This document shows positions 28,789-37,851 of a stretch of 64,000 nt of DNA, piece by piece. The DNA is from Nannocystis pusilla. Its GTDB lineage: Bacteria; Myxococcota_A; Polyangia; Nannocystales; Nannocystaceae. Position 1 is the stretch's first letter; the number at the start of each line of letters is the position of its first letter. The translations under genes and the position numbers were made by a program. The stretch is from contig NZ_JAPNKE010000002.1 of assembly GCF_026626665.1 (NCBI RefSeq), positions 6,053,168-6,117,167 of the forward strand, written 5' to 3'. The notes below the pieces were generated by a model that was given only the letters and a program-made list of their open reading frames with translations, ran no database searches and was not told the origin of the DNA.

Positions 28789-29695
28789 CCCCCGAGATTC
28801 GCCCTCCCGACCTCAGCGAGCCCGCCGTCCGTTCGCCCGAGCTGCTGCGCCTGGTCCAGGCCGCCCGGTCCGCGCCCGCGCCTGTCCTCAAGGTCAGCTC
28901 CGACGCGGTGTTCGCCGGCTTCCAGGCCCGCCGCCGCGACCGTCGCCGCCTGTGGGCGGGCGTCGGCTTGGCCGTCGCCGCCGCCGTCGCGCTGGTCTGG
29001 GCCCGCCCTTCGTTCATGTCCTCCAGGACAGGTGCTTGGAACCTGTCGCAACGAACAGCAGTGAGGCCGCCCACGTCGCCGCTCCGGCCCTGGCCGCCGC
29101 CGTGCGCGTGGTCGCCGAGGAGGGCCCGCCCGCCGGGGTGCGCGACGCGTGGCAGATCGAGCTCGGCGACGGCCGCTACGACGTCACCGTCGCCGCGCAC
29201 GCGGGCCCCGAGCTGCTGCGCGTCGACACGGCCGGCGGCACCGTCGAGATCGCCCAGGGCCGGGTCGTCATCATCGTCGCCGGCACCCGCACCGAGGCCG
29301 AGCTGCGCACCGGCGTGGCCACGTGGATCGCCAAGGGCGGCGCCCGCACCCCGCTGGCCGTCGCCCCCGCCGAGGACGACGCACCTGACCCGAAGGCCAG
29401 CCCGTCCGACCTCGCCCGCCAGGCCGACGCCCTGCTGGCCGCCGGCCGCCGCGACGCCGCCATCCGCGTCCTCGACTTCCTCGTCACCGCCCACCCCGAC
29501 AGCCCGCCGGCCCGCGCCGCCCTGCTCGACCTCGCCCGCCTCCTCAAGGCCGCCTCCCGCACCGACGAGGCCCGCTGCGCCTACGCCCTCTACCTCGAGC
29601 GCTACCCCGGCAAGGAGCAGCTCGCCGACGAGGTCGAAGGCGCCCTCGGCCGCCTCGGCCCCGGCCCCGCCTGCACCGGCCTGCGCCCGCGCTGA
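28785..29695 (+). CDS. FecR/TPR-like membrane regulator, frameshifted
   Basis: About 303 aa in two frames joined near 29040 (one base missing). Residues 1-58 are cytoplasmic and begin MTPEIRPPDLSEP. One membrane helix follows (LWAGVGLAVAAAVALVWA). The outer part starts with a FecR-like beta domain (RDAWQIELGDGRYDVTV, VDTAGGTVEIAQGRVVIIV) and ends in TPR-like helices (ADALLAAGRRDAAIRVLDFL, EARCAYALYLERYPG). Coupled to the sigma factor gene, it is a likely anti-sigma factor or signal receptor. A perfect palindrome (29017) sits right after the membrane helix, next to the frameshift. Confidence 0.7.
29017..29030. repeat. Dispersed palindrome, perfect (loop TCCA)
   Basis: TGTCC-TCCA-GGACA in the FecR/TPR-like gene, just after the membrane helix and 10-30 bases before the apparent frameshift. 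Confidence 0.85.
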
Positions 29696-29701
29696 CGCCC
29701 T

Positions 29702-29735
29702 CGATCGTACATGTCCGCGAGGACATGTACGATCG
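29702..29735. terminator. Perfect 15-bp-arm hairpin, palindrome family
   Basis: CGATCGTACATGTCC (29702-29716), loop GCGA, then the exact complement at 29721-29735. The core is TGTCC-GCGA-GGACA, so it belongs to the dispersed family but has the longest arms in the window. It begins 7 bases after the FecR/TPR-like stop codon, which suits a transcription end; no T tract follows, so a standard rho-independent terminator is not proven. Confidence 0.65.
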
Positions 29736-29869
29736 GGCATCTCCGAGACCGGCGCGCGATCCATGCGGGGAACAGGACCCCTCGTCGAATCACAACGCCG
29801 GGCAGATCTGCCGCGAACTGAATCGCATCATCGCGGGTCAGCACGGCCACAGACCCGCTGCCAGCGAGC

Positions 29870-29883
29870 TGTCCTTCGGGACA
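29870..29883. repeat. Dispersed palindrome, perfect (loop TTCG)
   Basis: TGTCC-TTCG-GGACA in the gap between the convergent FecR/TPR-like and MlaD genes. Confidence 0.85.
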
Positions 29884-29935
29884 TCCCCACGCGTGCCCGG
29901 GCCCGCGCGGCGCGAGCACGCCGGCCGCGGCCCCG

Positions 29936-30970
29936 CTACTCCTCGAGCTGCTCCAGCTTCTTGCGCACCCCGAACGGCACCGCCAGGCGCACGCGGAAGC
30001 CATCGACCTGGAAGAATTGGCGGATGACCGACTCGTTGATGGCTGCCGCCCGGTGGGCGATCGTCGCCAGATCCTTGAGCATCGGCATCATCGCCTTGCC
30101 CACGCCCTGGAACTCCTCGCTGAGCTTGCGCAGGTTCTTCAGCGCCGCGCTGCCGTCGCCCATCATCGACTCGACCTTGCCGGGTTCGACCGCGTCGATC
30201 AGCTTCTCGACCTTGGCCAGGGCCCGATCGCCGTCGACGAACAGTTTCTCGCCCTTGGCGATGAGCCCCGGCACTTCGCGCCGAAGGTCCGCGAGCACCG
30301 CGTCGCCGTTGTCGATCATGCGCCCGAGCTTCGGGTTCTCGAGGTGAGCCCGGGTCGCCTTCACGATCGCGCGCAGGTCCTCGCGATTCTCCGCCAGCAT
30401 CTCCTTGCCGGTCGTCAGCATCGACTCGACATCACCGAGCATGCGATCGAGCCGCTCGCTGGGCAGCCCGCCCTCGTCCAGCGCCTTTGTAAGTGTGTCG
30501 ACGCGCTTGACGATGCGGACCACGTGCCCGTAGAGCGCCTCGTCGCCGTCGACCACCCCGTTCATCGCGTTGAGCGCCTCGCCGATGTCGACGCTCGGGT
30601 CGACGCACGGGATCTCCGAGCCCGCGGGCAGCGGCGTCCCGGCCTCGGGCTGGCGCAGCTGCAGAAACTTCTCGCCGAGCAGGCCCTTCATCTGCGGTGA
30701 CGCGCACGTCTCCGCGAAGATCGGCACCTCCGGGTTGATACGCAGCTCGAGCAGCGCTCGGTTGCCGTCGATCCCGATCTTCTGGATCTGCCCGATCTGC
30801 ACCCCCGCGATGCGGACCGCGTTGCCCTCGACCAGGCCGCCGGCGTCGTCGAGGTGGAGGCGGTAGTGGTGACCCGCCTTGGGTAACGCGCCGAGCTTCC
30901 ACGCGAGCCCGCCGAGCGCGGCCAGGGTCCCCATGACGAAGATGGCGAGGGTTAGGTAGCGCGTGTTCAT
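29936..30970 (-). CDS. mlaD: MlaD/MCE-domain protein
   Basis: A 344-aa substrate-binding subunit of a lipid ABC transporter. One N-terminal membrane anchor (YLTLAIFVMGTLAALGGLAWKLG) is followed by the MCE domain (YRLHLDDAGGLVEGNAVRIAGVQIGQI, LLGEKFLQLRQPEAG). A long helical C-terminal part follows, with heptad-like Leu and repeated short helices, longer than in E. coli MlaD (about 180 aa) and more like Mce or PqiB-type proteins that build needles or tubes. Last gene of the four-gene operon; starts 9 bases after mlaF. Confidence 0.9.
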   Translation of the reverse strand: MNTRYLTLAIFVMGTLAALGGLAWKLGALPKAGHHYRLHLDDAGGLVEGNAVRIAGVQIGQIQKIGIDGNRALLELRINPEVPIFAETCASPQMKGLLGEKFLQLRQPEAGTPLPAGSEIPCVDPSVDIGEALNAMNGVVDGDEALYGHVVRIVKRVDTLTKALDEGGLPSERLDRMLGDVESMLTTGKEMLAENREDLRAIVKATRAHLENPKLGRMIDNGDAVLADLRREVPGLIAKGEKLFVDGDRALAKVEKLIDAVEPGKVESMMGDGSAALKNLRKLSEEFQGVGKAMMPMLKDLATIAHRAAAINESVIRQFFQVDGFRVRLAVPFGVRKKLEQLEE

Positions 30971-30979
30971 GGCTTCACC

Positions 30980-31762
30980 TCACAGGACCTTGATCGGCCC
31001 GTCCGTGGATCGGTCGAAGAACTGATTGATGTGCCGCCGGCTCGAGCGGAGCACCTGCTCCTTCGGCCCGTACTCTTGCAGCTCACCCTTATAAAGCAGC
31101 CCGATGTAGTCGGCGATGTTGCGCGCCTCGGCCGTGTCGTGGCTGATGACCACGAACGTGATGGCGAACTTGCGGTGGAGCTCGAGGATGAGCTCGTCGA
31201 GCGTCGCCGACATCACCGGGTCGAGGCCGGAGGACGGCTCGTCGCACAGCACGATCTTCGGCCGCAGCGCGATCGCCCGCGCGAACGCCACTCGCTTGCG
31301 CATCCCGCCGCTCAGCTCCGCCGGCATCTTGCGCTGCACGCCCTTCAGGCCGACCGCCTCGAGGTACTGGGCGACCCGGTCCGCGATCTCCCGCTCCGAC
31401 ATCTTCTCGTGCTGGCGCAGCGGGAACGCCACGTTGTCGCCGACGCACATGTCGTCGAACAGCGCCCCGTCCTGGAACAGCATCCCGAACTTGCGGCGCA
31501 GCGCGAACAGCTGCTCGCGGTCGGCCGAGCGGCGCTCGTCGAGCGCCGTGATGTCCTGGCCCTCGATGAAGATCCGGCCCGAGTCCGGCTTCATCAATCC
31601 GACCAGGCAGCGCAGCAGCACCGACTTGCCCGTGCCCGACGGCCCGAGCATCACCAGGATCTTGCCGGCCGGCAGCGTCAGCGACACGTCACGCAGCACG
31701 TGGTTGGGGCCGAACGACTTGCAGACCCTCTCGAGCGTGATCGCTGGTTGTTGCTCGGCCAT
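30980..31762 (-). CDS. mlaF: MlaF-like ABC transporter ATPase
   Basis: A 260-aa cytoplasmic ATPase driving lipid movement between inner and outer membranes. Walker A GPSGTGKS (residues 40-47), Q-loop FGMLFQDGALFDDM, signature LSGGMRKRVAFARA, Walker B KIVLCDEPSSGLDP and the switch His in VVISHDTAEA are all present. The family-typical C-terminal extension that holds the partner ATPase is present in short form. It lies between mlaE and mlaD with 2- and 9-base gaps. Confidence 0.92.
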   Translation of the reverse strand: MAEQQPAITLERVCKSFGPNHVLRDVSLTLPAGKILVMLGPSGTGKSVLLRCLVGLMKPDSGRIFIEGQDITALDERRSADREQLFALRRKFGMLFQDGALFDDMCVGDNVAFPLRQHEKMSEREIADRVAQYLEAVGLKGVQRKMPAELSGGMRKRVAFARAIALRPKIVLCDEPSSGLDPVMSATLDELILELHRKFAITFVVISHDTAEARNIADYIGLLYKGELQEYGPKEQVLRSSRRHINQFFDRSTDGPIKVL

Positions 31763-31764
31763 GA

Positions 31765-32489
31765 TCACCTCACGTACAGCAGCGCCGACATGAACATGTT
31801 GAGGACGATGCACAGCACCGCCGAGTGGACGATCGCGCGGTTGGTCGCCACGCCGACGCCCTCCGCGCCGTCGCGCTTGAGCGCGCGGTAGCCGTGGTAG
31901 CAGGACACGATCGCCACCAGCCAGCCGAACACCATGCCCTTGAACACCCCCGCGGCCAGGTCGCCGAGGTGGACGATGTCGCGGACCTGTTCCATGAAGG
32001 TCCCGCCGTTGACCCCCATCTGCTCGGTCGCCGCGTAGTAGCTGGCCGCCAGGCCGACCACGTCGGCGTAGCCGCACAGCAGCGGCAGCATCAGCGTCAC
32101 CGCCCACAGCCGCGGCGCGACCAGCAGGCGCATCGGGTCGACCGCCATCACCTCGAGCGCCTCGACCTGCTCGCTGATCTGCATGTTGGCCAGGCTGGCC
32201 GCCAGCGTCGCGCCGATGCGGGCCCCGCAGATCACCGCCGCCATCACCGGGTACAGCTCGCGGATCCCCCGACCCCGCAGAACAGCCCGAGCAGGTCCTG
32301 CCCGCCGAAGCGGACGAACGTGCCGTAGGCCTGCACCGACAGGTTCATCCCGGCGAACACGGTCAGCAGCGTGAGCAGCGGCAAGCTGCCGACCCCCGCG
32401 TCGAGGGCGTGGCGCACGAACTCGTCGCGCGGCGGCAGGCCGCTGAACTGGGCCACGAGCGCGCGACGGACGAAGTGCAGGAACTCCAC
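31765..32489 (-). CDS. mlaE: MlaE-family permease 1, frameshifted
   Basis: Integral membrane permease of the Mla/YrbE type. It starts at GTG 32489 (EFLHFVRRALVAQF) and reads to GLFCGVGG; after one missing base near 32265 the conserved core continues (AAVICGARIGATLAASLANMQISEQVEALEVMAVDP). About 241 aa with five or six membrane helices. Two bases separate it from the second permease upstream, so the operon encodes two different MlaE proteins in a row. Confidence 0.85.
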
Positions 32490-32491
32490 GC

Positions 32492-33253
32492 CTACACCCC
32501 CAGCCTCAGCAGCAGCATGCTGACGAAGTAGTCCGCGACCAGGATCAGCACGATCGTCAGGGTCACGGTGTCGTTGGCCGCCTTGCCCACCCCCGTCGCC
32601 CCGCCGCTGGTGCGCAGCCCGAGGAAGCCGGCGATGAGGCCCACGGCTGTCCCGAAGGCCATGCACTTGCCCATGCCCACCCACAGGTCGACGAGCGACA
32701 CCTGCGCGTACAGGTTGGCGAGGAACGACCCGTGGTCGACGCCCATCACCGGCACCGCGAAGAACCACCCGCTGACCAGCCCGAGCAGCGTCGTCAGCAC
32801 GCTGAGCAGCGGCGTCACGATGATGCAGGCGATGAGGCCCGGGACCACGACGTAGCGGATCGGGTCGACCGACATCACCGCCAGCGCGTCGATCTGCCCG
32901 CGCACCTTCATCGTCCCGATGCGCGCCGCGATCGACGAGCCCGCCTGCGCCGCCACCATCACCGACGCCAGCGCCGGGCTGTACTCGCGGAAGATCGCGG
33001 TCGCCAGCAGCGACGACAGCAGGCTCTCCGCGCCGAACATGCGGAACAGCCCCGCGCCCTGCAGCGAGATCACGGCGCCCACCGGCGCCACCGCCAGACC
33101 CACCGGGATCAGGCAGCGCCGGATCAGCAGGTCCATCACGCGCAACGTTTCGACCAGGTAACGCGGACCCGTCACCAGACAACGACAGACAGCACAGAGG
33201 AACTCGACGAACGCGGCGCACGCTTCAAACCAGCGGACCGACCGGTTCGTCAC
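32492..33253 (-). CDS. MlaE-family permease 2
   Basis: A 253-aa permease, first gene of the Mla operon, starting at GTG 33253 (TNRSVRWFEACAAFVEFL). The core reads AAQAGSSIAARIGTMKVRGQIDALAVMSVDPIRYVVVP (shown here in part: IAARIGTMKVRGQIDAL), equivalent to the E-x-x-A-L/D-x-L motif of MlaE. It is distinct in sequence from the neighbouring permease. Together they could form a heterodimer like YrbEA/YrbEB of mycobacterial Mce transporters. MlaB, MlaC and MlaA homologues are not seen in the window. Confidence 0.88.
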   Translation of the reverse strand: MTNRSVRWFEACAAFVEFLCAVCRCLVTGPRYLVETLRVMDLLIRRCLIPVGLAVAPVGAVISLQGAGLFRMFGAESLLSSLLATAIFREYSPALASVMVAAQAGSSIAARIGTMKVRGQIDALAVMSVDPIRYVVVPGLIACIIVTPLLSVLTTLLGLVSGWFFAVPVMGVDHGSFLANLYAQVSLVDLWVGMGKCMAFGTAVGLIAGFLGLRTSGGATGVGKAANDTVTLTIVLILVADYFVSMLLLRLGV

Positions 33254-33610
33254 GGCCGCCTCCCCGGTTTGTGATGCTTCGCCGACATGGTCCCTCGTGC
33301 CTTTAACCGTGGACCAGGTCCGAGCGCAACAAATTCTCGACACGACGGGCAGGCGCCGACGGCTGTGCAGCAGCGTGCACGACCGCTTGAGGCGGTCTCG
33401 CTGCCCTCGACCTGCCCCTTGACCTGTCCTCGACCTGTCCTCGACCTGTCCTCGACCTGGCCCAAGAGCCTGGCGCCGACCGCGGAAAATGCGACCGGAC
33501 GGCCCGCGCGGTTTCGCGCAGAACCCTCCTAGCCTCCCCGGGGCGCCCGTTTCCGGCAAATTGACTCCCTCCGCCCGAGCGGCCAATGTTCCCGGGTGAG
33601 GCCGGTGAAC
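33254..33610. other. Intergenic region with 11-bp tandem repeat
   Basis: Between the divergent Mla operon and SGNH gene, this stretch must hold both promoters; none is obvious by eye. It contains GACCTGTCCTC repeated three times exactly (33421-33453), flanked by degenerate copies (33409-33420 and 33454-33465). The unit is half of the dispersed palindrome, tandemly repeated. No gene is supported. Confidence 0.7.
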
Positions 33611-35347
33611 ATGCGGCTCGTAACGGCAGCCGTCGTCGCATCTCTGGGCCTCGCCTGCGGCCCCGGATGCGTCACGCCCGGGCCTGCGCAACAAGCACAG
33701 GCCGTCCCGCCCCCCGATTCCGCGCCTCCCTCCGGCGGCGCGCCCGAGCCGGTGCAGGTGCAAGTACCCCCGCCGGGGCCGACCCCCGTCCTCACCGACG
33801 CCGCGCGGGACGCCCGGTTGTGGGCCCAGCGAGCGATCCTCGGCGAGCGAGCGGCCTTGCTCGAGGACAGCGCCGGTCAACCCTTCCCCGTGATCCCCGT
33901 CGCAGCCGGCACCGAGCTCCAGGCCGCGATGATGCCGGGCGCGGGCCCCGGCAACCTCGACGCGCTGCCGGGCAGCGAGGGCACCGGGCCGGCCGGCACG
34001 GGCGTCGCTCCGGCGATCAACGGCAACGCCCTCGGCCAGTTCATCCTGCTCCAGCGCGGCGCCGACGACCCGCTGCGGCACTTCCACGAGGCCCTGCGCC
34101 GCCTCGACCAGGGCCTCGACGAGGACGGCAAGGTCCGCGTGCTGGTGTACGGCGCCTCGCACACCGCCGCCGACATCTACCCGACCTACCTGCGCGCCTA
34201 CCTGCAGAAGCGCTTCGGCGACGGCGGCCTCGGCTTCTATCCGCTGGCCAAGCCGAGCAAGTACACCCGACCTTTCGGCTGCACCCTCGACAGCTCGCGC
34301 GGCTGGAAGGTCGAGCACGCCCAGCGCTCGGAGGCGCGGGATGACGGCTTCTTCGGCCTTCTGGGCGCCAGCGCCTCCGCCAGCAAGAAGCGCGACGTGA
34401 CGCGGATCTCCTTTAATCCGCCGCTCGATCGCAAGGCCGAGCCGCCCGCGCTCAGCCGCTACGACCTCTATTTCTTGCGTCAGCCCGGCGGCGGCAAGTT
34501 CCAGGTGCTGTTCGCCGGCAAGAAGGCGTTCACCGTCGACACCAAGGCCAAGCAGCCGGGCCCCGGGTACCACAGCTTCGAGCGCCCCGGCCCGCCCGAG
34601 TCGATCGAGATCCGCCCGGTCGGCGACGGCGAGGTGCGCCTGTTCGGGGTCACCGTCGAGAACGAGGCCAAGGGCGTGGTCGTCGACACTCTCGGCATCG
34701 GCGGCACGCGGGCCTCGAACCACCTCAAGTGGGACGAGTTCGTGTGGGCCGACAACTACAAGCGGCGCGACCCCGACCTCGTCATCCTCGCCTACGGCAG
34801 CAACGAGTCGGTCGACGACGACCAGCCGATCGGCGTCTACAAGAACAACCTGCGCGAGGTCCTCGCCCGCCTGCGCCGCGCCTCGCCCGAAACCAGCTGC
34901 GTGCTCGTCGGCCCCGGCGACTTCCCGCTCAAGCGCCCCGACAACTCGCTCGGCCCGCGCCCGCGCGTCGCCGACATCGTCGCCGCCCAGCGCGAGCTCG
35001 CCAGCGAGGCCGGCTGCGCCTTCTGGGACACCGTGCAGTTCATGGGCGGCGAGGGCTCGATGGCCTACTGGGCCGCGGCTCAGCCCGCCATGGCGATGTC
35101 CGACCACCTCCACCTCAACCGCCGCGGCTACACCCGCATGGGCATGGCCCTCGCCGACGCGTTGATGTTCGACTTCGACGGCGGCGCGCCCACGCCCGAG
35201 CCCGGCGGCGACCCGCTCCTCGCCCGCGAGGCCCCGCAGCCCGACCCCACGGTGCCCGCCGACGCAGTCCCGGCCGAGCCCGCCAAGCCCGCGACCGAGG
35301 CCCCCGACGCCCCGCCCCTGGCCGTCGTCCCGGCCTCCGCGCCCTGA
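33611..35347 (+). CDS. SGNH/GDSL-like hydrolase lipoprotein
   Basis: A 578-aa exported lipoprotein, ATG at 33611 (GTG at 33596 would add five residues), lipobox LGLAC near residue 18, then a Pro-rich tether. The catalytic core has a variant block I (VYGASHTAADIYPTYLRAYL, with Ser after GA instead of GDS), a strand-rich insert, GIGGTRASNHLKW, block III-like YGSNES and block V DHLHLNRRGY with the Asp-x-x-His pair. This fits lipoprotein SGNH esterases that act on cell-wall or polysaccharide acetyl groups. The last about 60 residues are a Pro/Ala/Glu tail. It is divergent from the Mla operon. Confidence 0.75.
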   Translation: MRLVTAAVVASLGLACGPGCVTPGPAQQAQAVPPPDSAPPSGGAPEPVQVQVPPPGPTPVLTDAARDARLWAQRAILGERAALLEDSAGQPFPVIPVAAGTELQAAMMPGAGPGNLDALPGSEGTGPAGTGVAPAINGNALGQFILLQRGADDPLRHFHEALRRLDQGLDEDGKVRVLVYGASHTAADIYPTYLRAYLQKRFGDGGLGFYPLAKPSKYTRPFGCTLDSSRGWKVEHAQRSEARDDGFFGLLGASASASKKRDVTRISFNPPLDRKAEPPALSRYDLYFLRQPGGGKFQVLFAGKKAFTVDTKAKQPGPGYHSFERPGPPESIEIRPVGDGEVRLFGVTVENEAKGVVVDTLGIGGTRASNHLKWDEFVWADNYKRRDPDLVILAYGSNESVDDDQPIGVYKNNLREVLARLRRASPETSCVLVGPGDFPLKRPDNSLGPRPRVADIVAAQRELASEAGCAFWDTVQFMGGEGSMAYWAAAQPAMAMSDHLHLNRRGYTRMGMALADALMFDFDGGAPTPEPGGDPLLAREAPQPDPTVPADAVPAEPAKPATEAPDAPPLAVVPASAP

Positions 35348-35513
35348 CGACCTCGCGCCCGCGACCACGTCCATCATCGCACCCGCGACGAAGCGCGCGA
35401 CCGCGACGTCGCTCGTCGTCGCCATCACGCCGTCGCGCGCCGCCGTGACGCGGCCCGGAACGCCCGGCCGAACTCGTCGCCTCCGCGCCGCGACCTCGCC
35501 ACCTCGTCGTGAC

Positions 35514-36004
35514 TCAGAACGCCAGGCCGAACGTCAGCCCGAACTGGGTCTGTCCGTTCGACCATGGCCGAACAGACATCTTGCCCGCCGGCTGCGCCGC
35601 CTTCCACGCGCGGCGAGTGACGATCCCGCGGCGCAGCAGGAACCCGCTGGCGACCGCGATCGGCACCGCGAACGCGAACGACAGCGAGCTCGACACGACC
35701 GCCGCGACGAACGGGTCGCCGCCGAGCGGACCGGTGCAGACGATCGTCGGGTCGAGCTGAGGGTCGGCGGTCTGCCCCGTGCAGATCGATCGCACCCGGA
35801 CCGCGCGCAGCGCCTCGTAGGTGCCCACGCCGACCAGCGCGCCCGACACCGCGGCCGTCACCGCGCCGAGCCCGATCTCGACGTCGCCGCGCTCGCTCAG
35901 CGGCGCCAGCGAAGGTGGGGCTGACGCGGTGGTACGACGACCGCAGTCCCCTGCGCGCGGGCGCACCCGCACAGCATCGCCACGATCGTCGCGCTCGCTC
36001 GCAT
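35514..36004 (-). CDS. Hypothetical exported membrane protein, frameshifted
   Basis: About 163 aa in two frames joined near 35925 (one base missing). The N-terminus MRASATIVAMLCGCARAQ is a lipoprotein-like signal. Then come two hydrophobic segments (EIGLGAVTAAVSGALVGVGTYEALRAV and FVAAVVSSSLSFAFAVPIAVASGFLLRRG, shown as landmarks only in part: VTAAVSGALVGVGTYEAL) joined by a Cys-containing loop (RSICTGQTADPQLDPTIVC). The end FGLTFGLAF looks like a beta-barrel or glycine-zipper terminus. No family recognised. It is divergent from the Thr-rich lipoprotein. Confidence 0.5.
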
Positions 36005-36079
36005 CCTCCGAGGTTCTACACGAAAGCCCGAGGCCAAGGCCACCGGCGATCGCGTAGCATCGCCGCATAGGAGAGTCCC

Positions 36080-37597
36080 ATGGCTCAACGCGCCGAGCGC
36101 ATCGCCTTCGCCTGCCTCGCTTCAACCTTCTTGACCGTCGCCTGCGGCGACTCGTCTCAGAGCAGCGGCACCGACACCACCCCGACCTCGACCGCCCCGA
36201 CCGGCATCACCGTCGACCCGACCACCGGCACCGGCACCACGACCGGCACCACCGACACCGGCACCACCGACGAGCCGACCGGCACCACCGCGACGAGCAC
36301 CACCGGCACGCCGACCTCGACGACGACCACCACCGACCCGACGGCCACCGACACCGACACCAGCACGACCGCGCCGCCGTGCATCGGCCTCGAGTGCCAG
36401 ATCGATCCGTGCGACGGCAACAAGGACAAGACCACCCTCTCGGGCATCGTGTACGCGCCCGAGGGCACCTTGCCGCTCTACAACATCACCGTCTACGTGC
36501 CGTCCGGGCCGCTCGATCCGGTCGCCGAGGGCGTCGCTTGCGACACCTGCGGCGGCGCGCTGCCGGGCGACCCGATCGTCGCCACCCTCACCGACACCAA
36601 GGGCGAGTTCACCCTCACCGGCGTGCCCTCGGGGCAGAACATCCCGCTGGTCGTCAGCGTGGGCAAGTGGCGCCGCGAGGTCGTGCTGCCCGAGGTCGTC
36701 GCCTGCGCCGACAACCTCGCCCCCTACGACCTCACCCGCCTGCCCAAGAACCAGAGCGAGGGTCACATCCCGAAGATCGCCATGGTCACCGGCGGCGCCG
36801 ACCCGCTCGAGTGCCTGCTGCGCAAGATCGGCATCGAGGACGGCGAGTTCACCCCCGAGGACGGCAGCGGCCGCGTCAACCTGTTCGAGGGCGACGGCGG
36901 GGCCGACCAGTACAGCAACGACCTCAACGGCGGCGCCGACTTCAGCGGCGCCAGCACCCTGTGGGGCAGCCTCGACACCTACAAGAAATACGACATGGTC
37001 CTGATGGCCTGCGAGGGCGGGCAGAACGGCGGCGCCAAGTCGAACGCCATGCGCCAGAACCTGGTCGACTACGCCGGCCTCGGCGGGCGCATCTTCCTGT
37101 CTCACTGGCACAACATCTGGATCGAGGACGGCCCCGATCCGTGGCCGAGCACCGCCGACTTCGTCAGCGAGCCCGACCTGCCCAACCCCGTCACCGGCAA
37201 GATCGACACCAGCTTCCCCAAGGGCATGGCCCTGGCCGACTGGATGCTGCACGTCGGCGGCTCCGAGGTCCACGGGGAGATGGAGATCAAGGAGGCCCAG
37301 TACACCGTCGACTCGGTCAACGACATGACCTCGACGCGGTGGGTCTACACCGACTCGCCCGAGAACACGGTCCAGTACTTCACCTTCAACGCCCCGGTCG
37401 GCGTGCCCGCCGAGCAGCAGTGCGGCCGCGTGGTCGACAGCGACATCCACGTCTCGTCCGGCGACAACATCGGCGAGCCGTTCCCCACCGGCTGCGAGAC
37501 CCAGGGCCTGTCGCCGCAGGAGAAGGCGCTCGTGTTCATGTTCTTCGAGCTCTCGGCCTGCCTGATCCCCGACGACGAGGACCCGATCCCCGGCTGA
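36080..37597 (+). CDS. Thr-rich tethered lipoprotein with carboxypeptidase-regulatory-like domain
   Basis: A 505-aa lipoprotein. AGGAG at 36069 fixes the ATG at 36080; the lipobox is TVAC. A tether of about 75 residues is nearly all Thr/Ser/Pro/Gly/Asp. Next is a beta-sandwich domain like carboxypeptidase regulatory repeats (TTLSGIVYAPEGTLPLYNI, TDTKGEFTLTGVPSGQNI). The C-terminal about 280 residues (IPKIAMVTGGADPLECLL, YDMVLMACEGGQNGG, YAGLGGRIFLSHWHN) have the order of a class I glutamine-amidotransferase-like fold without an obvious catalytic triad. Such proteins are common in myxobacteria; function unknown. Confidence 0.75.
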   Translation: MAQRAERIAFACLASTFLTVACGDSSQSSGTDTTPTSTAPTGITVDPTTGTGTTTGTTDTGTTDEPTGTTATSTTGTPTSTTTTTDPTATDTDTSTTAPPCIGLECQIDPCDGNKDKTTLSGIVYAPEGTLPLYNITVYVPSGPLDPVAEGVACDTCGGALPGDPIVATLTDTKGEFTLTGVPSGQNIPLVVSVGKWRREVVLPEVVACADNLAPYDLTRLPKNQSEGHIPKIAMVTGGADPLECLLRKIGIEDGEFTPEDGSGRVNLFEGDGGADQYSNDLNGGADFSGASTLWGSLDTYKKYDMVLMACEGGQNGGAKSNAMRQNLVDYAGLGGRIFLSHWHNIWIEDGPDPWPSTADFVSEPDLPNPVTGKIDTSFPKGMALADWMLHVGGSEVHGEMEIKEAQYTVDSVNDMTSTRWVYTDSPENTVQYFTFNAPVGVPAEQQCGRVVDSDIHVSSGDNIGEPFPTGCETQGLSPQEKALVFMFFELSACLIPDDEDPIPG

Positions 37598-37603
37598 CCT
37601 ACG

Positions 37604-37695
37604 GGACATCTCGGATGTCCTTCGAGACAGACCCTCGCCCTCGCCGCGAGGGTCTCCCCACCACCCCGCTCATCGGCGACATGTCCCCAAAGACA
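37604..37695. repeat. Palindrome cluster downstream of Thr-rich lipoprotein
   Basis: GGACATC-TCG-GATGTCC (37604-37620) overlaps TGTCC-TTCG-AGACA (37616-37629); TGTCC-CCAA-AGACA follows at 37682-37695. All lie just after the stop codon and may end transcription. Confidence 0.65.
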
Positions 37696-37851
37696 TGTTC
37701 CGCTGCGACCGGCGTCGCCCACGACGTCCTCGCCTAAGCCTACGCCGACGCGAGCGGTAGCGCCTCGTGATGGCTGCGCCGCGACGACCACCGGCTCGCG
37801 CGCTGGGAGCGGCTCGTCGCTCACCCGCAGCTCGGCGACGTCGCCGAGTCG

